Of a DNA stretch of 64,000 nt, positions 40,101-55,100 are shown piece after piece; positions within the stretch are counted from its first letter, which is position 1; each line of letters starts with the position of its first letter. This stretch comes from Branchiostoma floridae. Its lineage: Eukaryota; Chordata; Leptocardii; Amphioxiformes; Branchiostomatidae. The notes under the pieces were generated by a model. The model saw only the letters and a list, made by a program, of their open reading frames with translations, was not told the origin of the DNA and ran no database searches. The stretch lies in the NCBI RefSeq assembly GCF_000003815.2, contig NC_049983.1, positions 9,035,470 through 9,099,469 on the forward strand, given 5' to 3'. The translations under genes were made by a program, and so were the position numbers.

Positions 40101-43100
40101 ATTCTAGCAGTGACCATGACCAGTGACTTTTTACATAGCTACCCAAGAGACATGTGTCTACCACATCAACCTAGCATGTTACACAAGTTCACCTTTATCC
40201 CAGGGGTAACTTATATCCATTGTATTTGATTGAAGGATATAAAGTTGATTGACGGTGGTTCAAATTGTAGTATTTTCCAAATACTGCAGTTGAAACCACC
40301 ATCCTACTGCTTCATGTCCCTAAAATACCCAGTTTTTAAAAAACAATGGATATAGGTTACCCCACGGATAAAGGTGAACTGGCATTACAATCATGTACCT
40401 ACATCACCAGTTATGTTCAAATGTACATCTGCCAAGTCAAGGAAACTTTTGAAACAAGAACTAACTTATTAAATAAAACTTCCCTGGCATTGGAAACTGT
40501 TCTTTACTTCCTATGATTTAATACGTAGTCCTAGAAAACAAACCAATAATTTTGCCATCTAAAATCAGTTGCCTATAAATAAAAGCTATGATCTATACTT
40601 CAAAGTTTTAAGTTGTCAAAGATAACTGCTGGTCTATGTATAGTTAGGAATTTCCCTGCAACAAATACAGATTCATTTCGATGCCACTGCTGGGATCACA
40701 CCGTAACTCAGTGTCACTACAGCAGTACGCTACAGTTTCGATCTGAAGTTAGTCATCCTGTAGGCTACCATTTGCAGATACAATTCCGTTATCAACACCT
40801 CCGCTCTCACATCAGCTTCCAAGTACCTGGCCACTGACACTAGGTCAGTGCCTAGGTCAGGGTTTTAGCCAGCATCCGTCCTTCGACGGAATTTTGCTGC
40901 TGGGGACGGACAAATATTTTCGCCCCATGACTGACAAAAAAATCGGCAGGTACAAATGTAAAGATTGTAAAAATTGAACCAAACTGAGTCTACGAGCAAA
41001 ATTTGCCGCTCTAAATAAATGAAATGGCATTTCAGAGGGTCTAGATTTCAAACTTTTCCCAGGGGGTATATCCGCGGACTCCACTAGGATTTCCATTAAA
41101 AATCCAGGGGACAGAAAAAAATTCTGGCTAGCTAGAACATAAATCTGTGTAACACAAACTCCGCTGTCCAGGGCTGTAACTGGCCCCTCCCCGGGCCGCT
41201 AGAACACTGCACTAGATTTCTCTCCAGATGTACCGTCTATCTCGGAGTCATCTGAGGTCAGCATCCATCCTATTGTCCTTCCAGGAGACACAACCTTGGC
41301 CTCCATCCATTGGAAAATTGATATACAGTTACCTAAAATCAGGAGTTTAATATGCTTCCATTTGTCTTGCCATTATTTCCTGTGCTCATATTCGTCACTC
41401 CTACGTGTGTCCGCCTCCGATCGCATCCCCAATCATCTGTTGTATACTCTTCATCTTTCCAATAGAACCTTCCATACACTATTGCCACCAGGGCTACATA
41501 TATGTACACTGTTCATGTAACGCTAGTTCACCTTTATCCACGGGGTAACCTATATCCCTTGTTTTTAAAAACATGGTATTTAGGGGTATCAAGTTGATGG
41601 ACAGTGCAATATTTTGAAAATATCTGAAATATTCGGACAGTATTGCAATTTGAAACCACTGTCCATTGACCTGACATCCCGAAATACCGTTTTTAAAAAC
41701 TATGGATATAGGTTACCCCACAGATAAAGGTGAACTAGCATTGCAGCCTTGGCCTTTTCCAACTGACATATACACATACAGGTGAAGCAATCAGTATTTT
41801 ACCACATTTGTGTAGCCATTACTTCTATACTGACAGTTGACACCACTACAATGTATATGTAGGCTAACGTAGCACATTCCTAATCATCTATAGTCAACCT
41901 ATCCTTATCTTTCCATTAGCGCCTATTCTATTGTCCCATAGTTACATACAACATTGGCATAATCCCCCCTGGCACATACAATGTAGCCATTTATCTTGCC
42001 ATTATTTCATGCATTGATATTTGACACTTATCTTCAGGCAAAACTCCATTTATCCTGTAGTCATCTACTGTCCACCCCCTCATCTTGCAAACATAACCTA
42101 TTCTGTTGTCCAAAGGCAATGGTTACATGCAACCTTGGCCTTTTCCTTATTACCATATTGATATAGAGATCGCTCAATCAGTAGTCTACCACACTATCAT
42201 TTGTCATGCCAGTATTATGAACCAGTATTTCACAGCCCTATATGTAGTTAGCTCCTAGCATACATCCATTGACACTTTTCATGCTATTGCCCCTGTGGTT
42301 ACATACAACCTTGCCCTTTTCCTATTGACATAGGCCATGTTGATTTGATTGTATGGATGACAACCACTGGAAACCAAAAACTGGTGCGAGCGTGCAAATA
42401 AAAAAAAGTTTGACAAAAAAAAGTTGCATTCATTATGAAATCTAAGTGGTCAGAAAGGTTGAACAAATGACTAAGTGTCAATCACACAAAATATTGTAAA
42501 AAGAACAATAGATTCTTCATTTTTTTGTTCTTTCACATCTTCTTTGACTCTGGAATATTCTATGACAGTAGTTACAGTTAGTATACATTTTCCGATATTT
42601 GTTTCAGCAATCCGAGGCATATATTTGCTTATTTTGAAGCTGCTTTGTACGAGTTACAGTATGGTTGGAAACTTTTTTTAATTTTTGGAAATGGCTGAAA
42701 ATTGATGCGTGCACAGATGTCATATACATGTAATCAAACCACCATGGCCATATTGCTAGATCACTAGTTACCCACACTGCTATCATTTTTACTATAGTTC
42801 AGGTACTGATACATATCCTAGCATAACTCCATTGACACTTTTTATCCTCAAATCATCAGCTGTCCACCCCTTTGCATTTCCCCAGGGTTACCTACTGTAC
42901 CATTGCAACCTTGGTCTTCTGGCATTGGCATATTGATAATACAGGTGCCCCAATCAGTAGTCTACCACACTATCATTTGTCTTGCCATTCATGTTTCATA
43001 TATTGACAGTTGATAGTAGGGATGGGTACCGATACAGAAAATTCAGGCACAGGAACAGTCCAGGTCCAGACCTGAACCTGGGCCTAATTGTCTGTGTGAA

Positions 43101-46100
43101 AACTTGTGAATGTTGGATACTCAAAACAATGGTCCATTTTGCTACAAAGGAATCTGTTTGATGGAGTTCCGGTCCACTCATTTTTTCAGGACCAGTTTTA
43201 CCGGACCGGTCCAACAAGAAAAAATGGGTTTGTACTGGTACACCTTACCAGTACCCATCCCTGGTTGATACTAATGATAGGGCAGACTGATAGGTTTGCT
43301 CCCAGCATGTCTAGAGTACATTGTACGTACCTGGGATAAGTTCACCTCCGAATGGAAGGTCATCAGTCAGGAAGGCTGGTTTCTTGGCATAATCCCCATC
43401 CTCTGTAACAAACAAACAAACAAACAATTCAATGCAAATGTTACATACATGTAAATATAAACAGATAAATTGTGCTCCAATGCAACAAAGAAATTATTGA
43501 TGAAGGTTATTAATTAGACATCAAGATAACATCATTATTACACCACATGCCATAATACCTCTGCATAAGAAAACAGATATGAACTTATAAAGATTTCAAG
43601 AGATGTACAAAAGCAGCAAAAATGTCATCTGAAATATCTGACCAATTACAAAATCATATCCAGCTGCTTGAGTTACTTTTGTATTACTAGTATACAAACA
43701 AGTCTTGGATGCAAGCCTTTGTCGGAGTTGAATGACCAATCACTTGCAGTTATGTAAATCTTACAAACACCTGACAAACATCTGCAATTGGTCAGAAGTC
43801 CCAGGGGAAGTTAATACAACCTTCTCCTGCTGTGCATTTGTGGTTCGATGAAGGTTAGACAAAAAAATGTATACTATTTGCAACTTTACCGATAAACAAC
43901 TCACCAAACCCAGACAAAACTAGAGCTTTTAAATGGGGGTATCATCTAAGAGGTACAAGGCTCTGATTTTATCCAGATGCGCTTGGTTACAAAAAGAAAG
44001 ACACCTGGATACTTAAGTCCTTAAAGTTCAAGTCCAATGATTGATAATTTTCATCATCTGATTTAGATGAATTTTTTGGCTACAGAAAGAATGGGGTCTA
44101 TACTGTTCTCAAGGTCAAAACTTTATCCAAAATGCTTTTATGATGATTGACAACTGTGATTGTATCAGACAGGGTCTTTGGTTATGTGAAGTATGATTTC
44201 ATTTTCAAGGCCAAACCAGTCAGGCAGCTTTCAATGGGTACACTGGGACACCAAACATGTATTGGTTATGGCGAAGTTCAATTGCTTTTAGATTTTTGTT
44301 ACTATTGTGCAATGGCATTCAATACCATGGCATTAAATGCTATAGGATGTGAAATGGATAGCTTGAGCATAGAAGAGGGCATAAGAGTCAGATAGTTCTT
44401 GGATTCCAGTTTGATGGCAGATCCACAAAGAAAATGGTGTGATTCAGAACATTCATCATTTCAGCATGTGATGGGAAGCCAGCGGCTGAGGTATCTTATG
44501 ATGTTTGCCTCAAGCATCAAAACTCTTGGAATAAGGAATACAAGGAATAAAGGAACTCTACACATCAAACACACAAAAAGGTAAAGAAGTCTGTCTCCCA
44601 TCCTCATAAGCTTGTGATTCACATGTACAAATGTACATGAACCTTTGCCAAGAAGGTTCAGATCTCTTTTCAGTACCGTACATTACATGTGTCTGTGTGT
44701 GTGTGTGCGTGTGTGTGTGTTAATGTGTGTATGTGTGTGTGTGTGTATGAGTGTGTGTCTGTGTGTGTCTGTCTATTTGTCTGTCCATCTGTTTGTCTGT
44801 CTATCCGTTGGTCTGTCTGTAAACACAAAAACTTGAGAGGGCCTAGAGGGATTGTCTTGATATTTGGTATGTGGATGGGTCTTTGTGAGACCTTGAAATG
44901 ACTACATTTTGGACCTTCTAGCAGCTTGTTATGGTATTGCAGGCAAACATCTGATTTTGTTATCTTGTTAAACTTGTTCCCACTGGCATCGGGTGCAGGC
45001 AAGCCATTGCAAGTAAGCATTAACAACCCAGGGCAATACCCAGGCTAGCCAGAAACATCCATTGCTGGATAGATCTTCATGAGACCTTGAAATGACTAGA
45101 TTTTGGGCCCTCTAGCGTCCTGTCCAGGTACTGCAGTGGAACTATCGATTTTGTTACTTGCTTCCACTGGCATCAGGTGCGAGCAAGCCATTGCAAGTAA
45201 GCAATAACTACCCAGGGCAATACCCGGCTAGCCAGAAACAGCCATAGCTGCCAATCTTCCCCGGGCATCAGGAGGGGTCATCAACCCTAACAGCCACTAA
45301 ATGGGGGATGAGCACCACAACAATGTAGGGCAATTATTTGCCATGTCATGTCTAACCTTTCATGAGCTAAGTGATGACCCGTCAAATAGCTGATTCCAGG
45401 GAAAAGACCCGATGTCAAAAACCCTGAAGAAAACATTTTGAGGATGTTTGGATCTACCACAAGATGTACAACAACTTCAAGTTGAGTAGTTTACACTAAA
45501 AACATAAAATTGTGGTCTGTTATGCGGTTAACTGGCTATTGAACAGGGGATGACTGACGTATATGTATGATATGGATCGACGGTTATCTGGACATTTGAA
45601 ATTCTGTTGACCAGTATCAAAGAAAAAGGCCTGCTGTCAACGATTGTCCGGAAAACATTTTGAGGATGTACATGTGTTTACCACAAGGAGTGACGTACAT
45701 GTATGATAAGAATTCGGGGTCATCTGATATGAGATCATGTGTGAAATTTTATTTACCAGTATCTGATAGCAGATTGACCAATGCTGTGAAAGATTCTGTT
45801 AAGAAAAAATTTCAAGGATGCATTTATAATATAGACAACGATAGCGGGATATCTGATTGGAGATCATAAGTGAAATTGTATTGACCACAAGACTTTGAAA
45901 TCTCTCAAGGCTAAATAATGACCGATCTAATGTCAGGGAGAACTTCTTTCAAAGATTCTGCAGGCAACATTCGGAAATTCAATTTCTGACGTCAAGGAAA
46001 GAAAATGTAAATGATATAAAATTAAAGACGTGCTTATCACATTGAATTATTCACTGATGTGAGGATAAGAGATATCAGAGATCATACGTGAAATCCTATT

Positions 46101-49100
46101 GACAAAAGTTTTCAGCAACTTCTTACTGACAACCACATCCAAGCTATGATGACTTGAGAATATTGTATATATACACTATTACTTTGCAACTGTTCATTCA
46201 ATTTTCCACATCAAAAAGTACATGTATTACTTATTTGGGTCTACTGCCCATCCATGCATCAAAATGTATTCCCTATGTTAAAATCTATTCAAGACATCCA
46301 GACATTATAAAGGGCGTAATCATATGCAGTCTGTGTGCGTCATGTAGTTCTTAGAATTACACAGTTACATATCCTAAGTTATCCACAGTTCGTGGAAAGA
46401 CTTATTATCACTATACAATATCTATAGTTTCCTGGAACAGAGGAAATAGCGCACATCCAAACCCATGCATCTTAAAGGTCAGATGCTATCAGTTCTCAGG
46501 AAATGAAGTTTGTTCCGAACCTTTTTTTACAACATTCATTCATCAGGTCTCAGAGAAATATCTAGAGTGTTTTCGCCTAAAGTTCAATAGCCAATAGAGC
46601 ATTGGAGAAAGGCTTACAGGGGACCAATATAGGCTCTGGTCGCAGCCAACCTTGAACCCGAGGGTTCAGAAAGCTTTTAAAACCTCCTTGCCTGAATGAA
46701 TCTTTGGCTGAAGACAATAACATGGAGTCGTGTGGGAATTGGGGCCTCTGATTGGCAAAGGGTGAGTTATGGCTCCGATACAGACTGATATCATACAGAT
46801 ACAGAATACCTCAAAGACAGAATGAGTGATGATTTAGGAAACAACAAGAGTCTGTAGGACACAAAATCTCTGTGAGGTACGGAGTTTGCAATGTGGGCTT
46901 CTGAATCTGTTTGGTAACGGGTGAGTTATGGATACAGGCTGATGTTATAGAATACAACACGGGCATTCCGTATCGCCGAGGTACGGCCCGACCGTGGGAA
47001 GGATCGCCCAACGGCTGATTCTTAGGGCGATTCAACCAATGGGAGGGCTGGGACTGAGGGCGATACAGAATACAATGTCACAGTGTTGTATTTTATTCAT
47101 ATCATGCCAATCCAAGAAAAGTCAAGTTTATCGTTAAAAAAAAAGAGAGCAAAAGACCTGACATTAACTGCACATTGTGTCAACAACTTCATTTTGACCA
47201 AAAAGGAATGAAACAGCTGTTTGAATTTTTGACAGCGGGGCACTCAAGCAAGTTCGAATCGTTTGAATCAAACTATCATTGTGCCCTGGGTAGTACAGTA
47301 AAATACGGACCAGTCAGAAAACCGACATTGAACATGAATATGGACTGAGTAGGATATAAGATACAGATACAGAAAGGGCCATGGTCATCAGTGGCGGTGG
47401 CACCGTGGGGGCAGTGGGGGCGGTCGCCCCCACAAAAAATAGGTCGTGGGGGCGTCGCCCCCAGGATAAAATAAGCTGAAACACACAAAATCAAGCTGAA
47501 ACCCTTGTGTATATTTTCACTAATGGAAATTACATCAAATCTCGCTAGTCTACTGGCAAAATTTGCCTCTGGAAATGCAGGAAATGACGTTTCAGAGGGT
47601 CCAGATTTCAAAATTTCAAAGGGCCTCCCTTGCAAGGACTCGCGCCTTCGGCAATGGACATGGTGGGAAGATGATGCCGGAGCTTCGTCCCCCACGACCC
47701 TTTCTACTAATAGAAATTTCATTATCAAACTTAGCTTTGTGTACAAGCAAAATGTTCCCCTCAAATGCAGGAAATGGCATTTTAAGTGTCCTGATTTCAA
47801 ATTTCTCCAGACCTCCCTTGTGACGGCTTGCGTCTTCGGTGCTCACGACGACGTAGTGCAAAATATGTTGGGGCGTGGGTCGTCGCCCTCAAAATCATTT
47901 TCTCTACCAAAAGTGTCATTAAATTCAGCTTAATCTGTATGCAAAATTTGTCCCTCAAAATGCAGTAAATGGCGTTTCAGACAGTCTAGATTTCAAAATT
48001 TCCCAAAACCTACCTTTCAACGGCTCGTGCCTTCGCCGCTCGAAATGGTAAAAATATGTTGGGGTGTCACCCTCAATAACTAAAGCTAAAACTATGTGTA
48101 TTTTCTATAGAGATGGCATTGAAGTTAGCTTAGTCTGGCAGCAAAATTTGCCCCTCAGATTGCAGGAAATAGCGTTTCAGAGGGTTTAGATTTGAAATTT
48201 TCCGGGGGTGCATGCCCCCGGACCCCCCTAGAAGGGTCACGCCTCCGGCGCGACACCTCGGGCCTTCGGCCCTCGATTTAGTGATATAACAAATTTTCGC
48301 CCCCACAACTACAAAATGGTGCCGCCGCCTATGGTCATTACCTCAAAGGCAGAATGAGTGATGATTCATGGAACAACAGGGACACGAACCTCTGTGAAGC
48401 AATTATAGAGTTTGCAATGTTGGCTATGGTAATTGGTGTTGCTTTTTACCATGTCCAACTGGCAATAATGATTTCTGTTCCCATTTATGCTCAGGTTGTT
48501 GCTTACTAAGCAGTAGCCAAGGCATTGTGGTAAGCCAGAGCCTACTGTGACACAGTGTAGCCTCTGCTTGGAGAGTAGTTAATTGGCCCGAGCTTGTATA
48601 AATGGGTTGTGCCGCATGCATGTAACCGCACTATCTCCAAGATGGAGGTGTTGATCTATGATTCTTCCAATACATGGAAATACTGCTACAGCGCTTAAGA
48701 TCGAAAGGATTCCTCGAGTCTTCAATAACTATGCCAAAATTCAAAGAAATGCATCAAAAGGATCTTGAGTTATAGCTGAAGGAGTTCACTGACCTCCTTG
48801 CTACATTTAGATGTAACACGCAAAGTCTAATAGAACTGTTCGGCGGTGAGACTGGGAGAATGAAGATTTGTGATGGAAAGTAAGGGGCTAAATTACACCC
48901 AATTTTCCTGTCTGAGTACCATCCTGAGTTAAGTTCATGTCCACTCTTACAGAAGGAACTACAGGTACAGAAATTAACCAAGCACTACATGGCATCCAGA
49001 CAAGCAATTTTCTGGTAACACTCGCTAAGTGCTCAAATGAAACTGCCCTGAGGCTAACGTATGGACCATGACTGTGTGCTGCATCTTTCATCCATGTACA

Positions 49101-52100
49101 ATACACATAGCAAGGAGTAACAGTCAGTGCCCATGCTTAAAAAATATCAATAGTATCAAAATAAACATCACCCATGTAATGTATACTATAAGATGTTTTT
49201 GTGGCTATGCTACACTGATTTGGCTACAGTTTGATAGCAAACTACAACTTTGGCTACAACTTTGACAGCTGGAAAAAATGAATTACTATGAAACCTATTA
49301 AAGTGGTCAGGAAGGTTGAGGAAAATTTAATGACTCAACACACAGGACGCGATACAATAGAAATACTTCATTCTCTTTTCTTTAACAACAACAACGTCTT
49401 CATCTTTGAAGTTGGAAGACTTATAATGCTCAATGGCATCTGCTTTCGTATATCTTTTTTTCGATTTTGCCGCTATTTTGTACGTTTGACAGTACTAGTG
49501 TGGTCATAACTTTAGAGGGGATAGACAGCTGATGTCACCCATATAATCAAGTCAGTGCTGCCTTACCATAAGTTAATTCTGCATCTAAAAGAAGAAGACA
49601 CAGTTACGCTCAGCCGGACGAATACATCATGTGTGTAACGACCATTGACAGGAAAGCGTCCTGACATGTAATTGCGTTCCGGTTCCTAATGAAGTGTTTC
49701 CAATAGGTGTCACAAGTCTTCGTTCAGGTCGGCTGATTGTTATTTCCCCAACTAGAAACATTACCATGAAGGCATAACCTCAGACATTTCCAATTACCAG
49801 TTTCTTTTACGGCTTTGGAACGACTTCCAGACAACGACTTTTAACTCTTGTAAAGAGAGGAATTCAATGGTTTTTGCCTGACTTACATTTGTAAGTATGC
49901 TTGGGTAAGATATGCCAGCCGCAGCAAAGCTGCAGTGCACAATTAGCTAACAAAATAGAAGTCATTGTTAATCCCCACTCTGACTGAGTCTGAGGTCATC
50001 CACTATAGTGTGGGGGTAGGGGGGGGGGGGTGGGGGGTTGTGCGTCTACATTTCACCTTTGATATTTTTTTTTTAGGGGGGGGGGCTCTTTTTTCCTGAA
50101 AGTGCACTATTCCCAAAGAGTACTGTTAGAAACAAGACCAGAGCATGTCCAGGTCAAAGATACAAAAATTGAAGTTCTGCTACAGTACCAAGGTCACATA
50201 GCAGGGGGGCCCAAAATTGACCTTGAGCTTCATCTTCCCAACCCCTACCCACATATCCCAAAACACAGACACACAAACAGACACGCCAAAAACTATACCT
50301 CCATTTTTCATGGAGGTATAAAACAGGTCAAATCAGAAAAAATACAAATGTCCTTCAGGTGCATTATCATGTGCTGTTCTAGGCAAAACTACTTACAAAC
50401 TTTTCGCACACAACATTCTTTAAGGTTACAACAAGTCGCACACACACGTTCAAAATGTGCTATTCCAGATTGTAATCAATGGGCACTGCATTTGCTGCAT
50501 CCTGCATGAGTTTCAAGATCAATAGGCTCAAGGAAGGAAGTAGTCCATCTTCTTCTAGAGGCAATTTCACAACTTCCTCCCGACATTAAAGTACATGTAC
50601 ATCTGTCAATACCTGAAGGTAAAGGCCACTACAACATATAGGTGTAGCTCAGGTCCACAGGCTATAAAGCATCAATTTTACACCATTAAGAGTCCATTAA
50701 CCTATGCCCTTTTATGGACGCCCTGCAGCATCAAACTTTCACTGGTGACCTGTCAACTCATGAGTGCTAAAATGTAAGGTCAACCTTTCCTGGGTAGGTT
50801 AGACAATAAAACTTGTCAAAGTCTAAATAATTTCTACTAATACTTTTCACAATGTTGTTAGAATATTAACTATTTAGGAGTAGTTGCCATGTATCCAGTA
50901 CATATGAGTGTTTTTCATTAACTTCATCATGGAAAACATGATGGACAACTGTATAAAAATTCAGGGTCAAATTGTCCTGAGTGAGACAATTAAACTTACA
51001 GCTATCTTTTAATAATTTCCAAGAATGGTTTTACAGTGTTATTCTACTAACAGTTACTATCAAAGACACTGATATAATTGTCATTCTTTTTTTATATAAG
51101 GCCTAGGAAAAAAAATGTTGTGTTTCCTGTTTCAGTCATGAAAAAATTAGGGTCGGTAGGTAGGGATTATCTTCTTTTTTTTCTTGTAATTTTTTTTAGG
51201 CTGGCCAAAACTCTAGTAATACATATTACAATACAGTCGAACAAAGTAAACTGAAGTGCATGAGGACACTTGTCAAACTTTAATTTTGTGCACAATAGAT
51301 ACATTTATCCTTCATTAGATAGGACAAGCAGTGTTTTTGCTTCAATAGGAAGCAGGCTGAATAAAAATTCTAACTGGAAACTGTGACTCCTCTGCCCACC
51401 CCAAAAAAAGTCTAGGGTCGGCAGGTTTTTCTAGGGTAGGTAGGGAAACAGGAAACACAACATTTTTTTCCTAGGCCTAATTAACACACCCAATACATGT
51501 CAATATTTTTCCTTAGCCCCATCATGGTAAACTGAACTAAAATTCAGGGTCAAATCCTCCTGTCTAAACAATTTCTGCCGATGGTTTTTACTGTGCCATA
51601 AGAATGCTACCTTTAACCACACTGGCACACATCCAGTCCATATTAAGTATTTTTCATGTGCCCCATACTGTGTAAAAACAGTAAAAACTTTTACCTGTGA
51701 CCTTAGAGCACTACTTAATGCACAGCTAACATCTTTGTCAGACCACAAAACGCCCGGCATAAGTTTCACTGTTGTTAGCAAACTAAGGATAAAGCCCAAT
51801 CCACCTTACAAAGTTTTCATATGTCCCATAGTAGTATTATAAACTTGCCCTGGTTGCCTGTGAACTTAGACTCTTACAGTGCTAAAATGTCAGGTCAACT
51901 TCTGTTCAGTCAGATGATAAAACAAGTATATATCATACCCACTGTAATGGTCTGTACAATGTTGCCAGAATACTAACTAAAGGCTTTGGGGAAAATGTTG
52001 TGTTTCCTGTTTCGGTCCTGAACAAATTATGGTCCATAGGTAGGGATTATTTAATTTTTTTTTCTTATAATTTTTTTTCAGGCTGGCCAAATCTCCAGTG

Positions 52101-55100
52101 CGACATATTAAAATTCAGTTGAACAGACTAAACTGAAATACATGAGGACACTAAGTGTCTTCCAATGTCAAACTTGAATGTTGTGCATAATGGATACATT
52201 TATCCTTCATTAATAAGCAGTGTTTTTACTTCAATAGGAGGCTGAATAAAAATTCTAACTGGAAGCTATGTGACTCCATTGCCCACCAAAAAAAGTCTCG
52301 AGTCGACAGATTTTTCTAGGGTACATTGTAGGTAGGGAAACAGGAAACACAGCATTTTTTTTCCTAGGCCAACACCCAGTGTTTCGTTATGAGGAAATAA
52401 AAACTTTAGAATGTACTTCTTACCTGTGAACCCATAGGAATGAAATAAAAGGTTAACATCTCCTTTATCAGACCATACCGGTAAAACTTGTACGCACAAT
52501 TTCCGCTAATGGTCTGAACTGCGCTGTTAGAATACAAATGTACAGAAGTAACATAGATGCTAGTATATATACCCAGTACATTCTTACCATGTCTTGTACA
52601 AAACCTCATGCCCTAGAGCAATAAATATCTATCATTATACCATGAATAAAAGATACCACCGTATGTATTGCATAACTTCCATGAGGCAATGACGTTCTAC
52701 ACAGCATGTAACCACTACAGACAAATTGCATAATTCCTTTTTTCTTAAAATTAATTTGAACAAAGTACATACATGTAGTTCAGTGACTAGTTTTGGCAAT
52801 GCAGGTCTAGTCTACATTGCAGAATGTTGACATAAAAAGCAAAAAGGAGCCTTGCTATGCAAGAAGGAATATTATTGCTGTCTACTACACGTACAGAAAG
52901 TGACAGGACCATTCAACTAAGTCTTGTTTTGCACCATATATAAAAGATATTAGTCAACGTATTGCATGAGGCAATGACATAGCATTGAACCATTTACATT
53001 TACAGACAAATAGTCTAATTTCTTTTTAAATTTGAACAGACAAAGTACTGTGATAGAACAGTGACTAGTTTTGGCAATGTACAAATGTAGGTCAAGTCTA
53101 CATTGCAGATGTTATCATAAAAAGCAAAAAACAGCCTTGCTATACAAGGAAAAATATTATTGCTGTCTACTACAGTGCATGACAGGACCCTTCAATTGTT
53201 TTCTGAAATAATACATGTGTATGTATACTCTTATAATACCATGTCCTCTTTACCCAAGGTCTAAACTGATCTGGTTTCAGTCTCTATGGAAAATTTTGGG
53301 TGGCACAGAAATGTGAAACTGTAATACAGTAGTATGCAGTTAACCTTTCTCCAGGTCAATCCCATATTTGTTACCTTCGTTTTTCAAATAAAATTCATAC
53401 AAGTGGTAAATTCCAGCTACAAACAATCTGAAAGAGTCACGTAAACCTCCTTCAACATATTTTCTAAAATAATATTGAATATGTTTCTATATAATGCAAT
53501 GTCCTCTTTCAAGTCTTTCCTCAAAGATGGCAACTTGCTGTCTTTTACAAATGGCTTGAGCTGGTTCAATCTATTATGGGATGAAACTAAAAGGTATTTA
53601 AGAGCTCATATTTTCACATCATCTCTATATTTGTAGCTTTCATATTTCTTCTCAAATTCACATGAAGCTAATAAGAGACTTGTAAATTGCTCCATCACTT
53701 GTGAAAATGGAACAAAATGATTAGATATGGAGCCATAAAGGTCACTTCTAAGTTGTTTATTGCCTTCATAATGTTCCAGCTAATTTAGACACAACATTAA
53801 ATTCTAGCCATTACCAAGACAAGGCTGACAATTTGTATATTCTACTTGTGTCGGCAGAACAAAGTGATTCGAAACAGTGTCAAAAGAAGGACCCCTTTCA
53901 GTGCCTCACAGGATAATTATTATGCGCCAACACACTGTTGACAAACCCCCCATGCACGGCCAAACCACATGGGTTATATCATCCTTGGTGCAAATCACCT
54001 CCGAAAAGAGCTGCCTTTACTAGCCGTGACCGATCCGTTGAAACTTTCAGCAGGAAACGCTCCATTTGTACATGAGGGGCGAGCCTGACTAAAACAGACA
54101 GGGTCAAACGCAGGGGCCACTGCAAACGTACCCACCAAGGAGTAATACGTTAGACCTCTCCCCACCGTTTGGAAATGAGCTGTGTTTTTCAAACCACCTA
54201 CCGCCACTAATCAATACTCAGATGTGGTTGTATAGCTGTTCAATTTTACGCTAGGTGGACACGGCTTCTAATGACCGTTCCTCAAACGCAACTGAAAAAT
54301 AACAATATGGACACACAGCTTGCATCACGTAGATTTACCTAGGAAATGTTTTACACTTCCACCATTTCTGGCCTGTAGACCCAAGAGGACATGCAGGACT
54401 TCCTGGTATCTCTTACCATTAACAAATCTCCCAGCGGTCTTTAACTTTCTGCCTGTAACTATTTTTCACTACAATCTAATGACTTATGGATCGCTACCAC
54501 CGCAAGCGCATTGATCGGGTAAAGACAGTGCAAGGGGAAATACTGCTGTGAGTTTTCAGAGTCATAACAAATAAAGATGTTAAATAATAGTCAATTTATC
54601 AACATCATGCATAGTCGATAAGTAATCCTTGAATACTTTCATTATTTCTTGAGTTATAGAAATGTAATTGTTGTCAACCCTGCCATATGAATGCCTGTAA
54701 GAATGAATACATTTGTGTGCTTGACAGTGTGTTATTCTTAAAGCTCAATTAGCTTACTTTTTCTCCTAACAGATATTAAATGACCACATACATGTTTGTA
54801 CATGTACTGTATAAACTATAACTTCATTACATTACACTCAAGCCCTGAGGCTTTGTGAAAAATGAGTAAACATCTGATAGATGATTTGATTAACTCTGAA
54901 AACAAATTCAGAAACAACAGGGAAAATTTACACAGGTAATAAAATTTGCAAGTTTACCTGGATTCCTAGCCATAACAAAGGATCAAGAAGATAAAACGTG
55001 AACACAACATAATTCTTTTTAATACTTACTACAACTTACAAGCAAAGACTGCCAAGGGTGTGTACAATGTATCTGGTATATCTTTGTTATTCTGACAGGC

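Noticed and set aside
44670-45026. 118-residue minus frame with Thr/His repeats
   Set aside because: It reads through the TG/TCTG microsatellite.
47276-47933. Overlapping open frames of 174 and 142 residues
   Set aside because: They lie in the subunits of the 0.94-kb TIR element, and the same frames appear inverted at 62986-63632.
50102-50509. 135-residue plus-strand frame
   Set aside because: It crosses the CA-rich repeat tail and lacks coding character.
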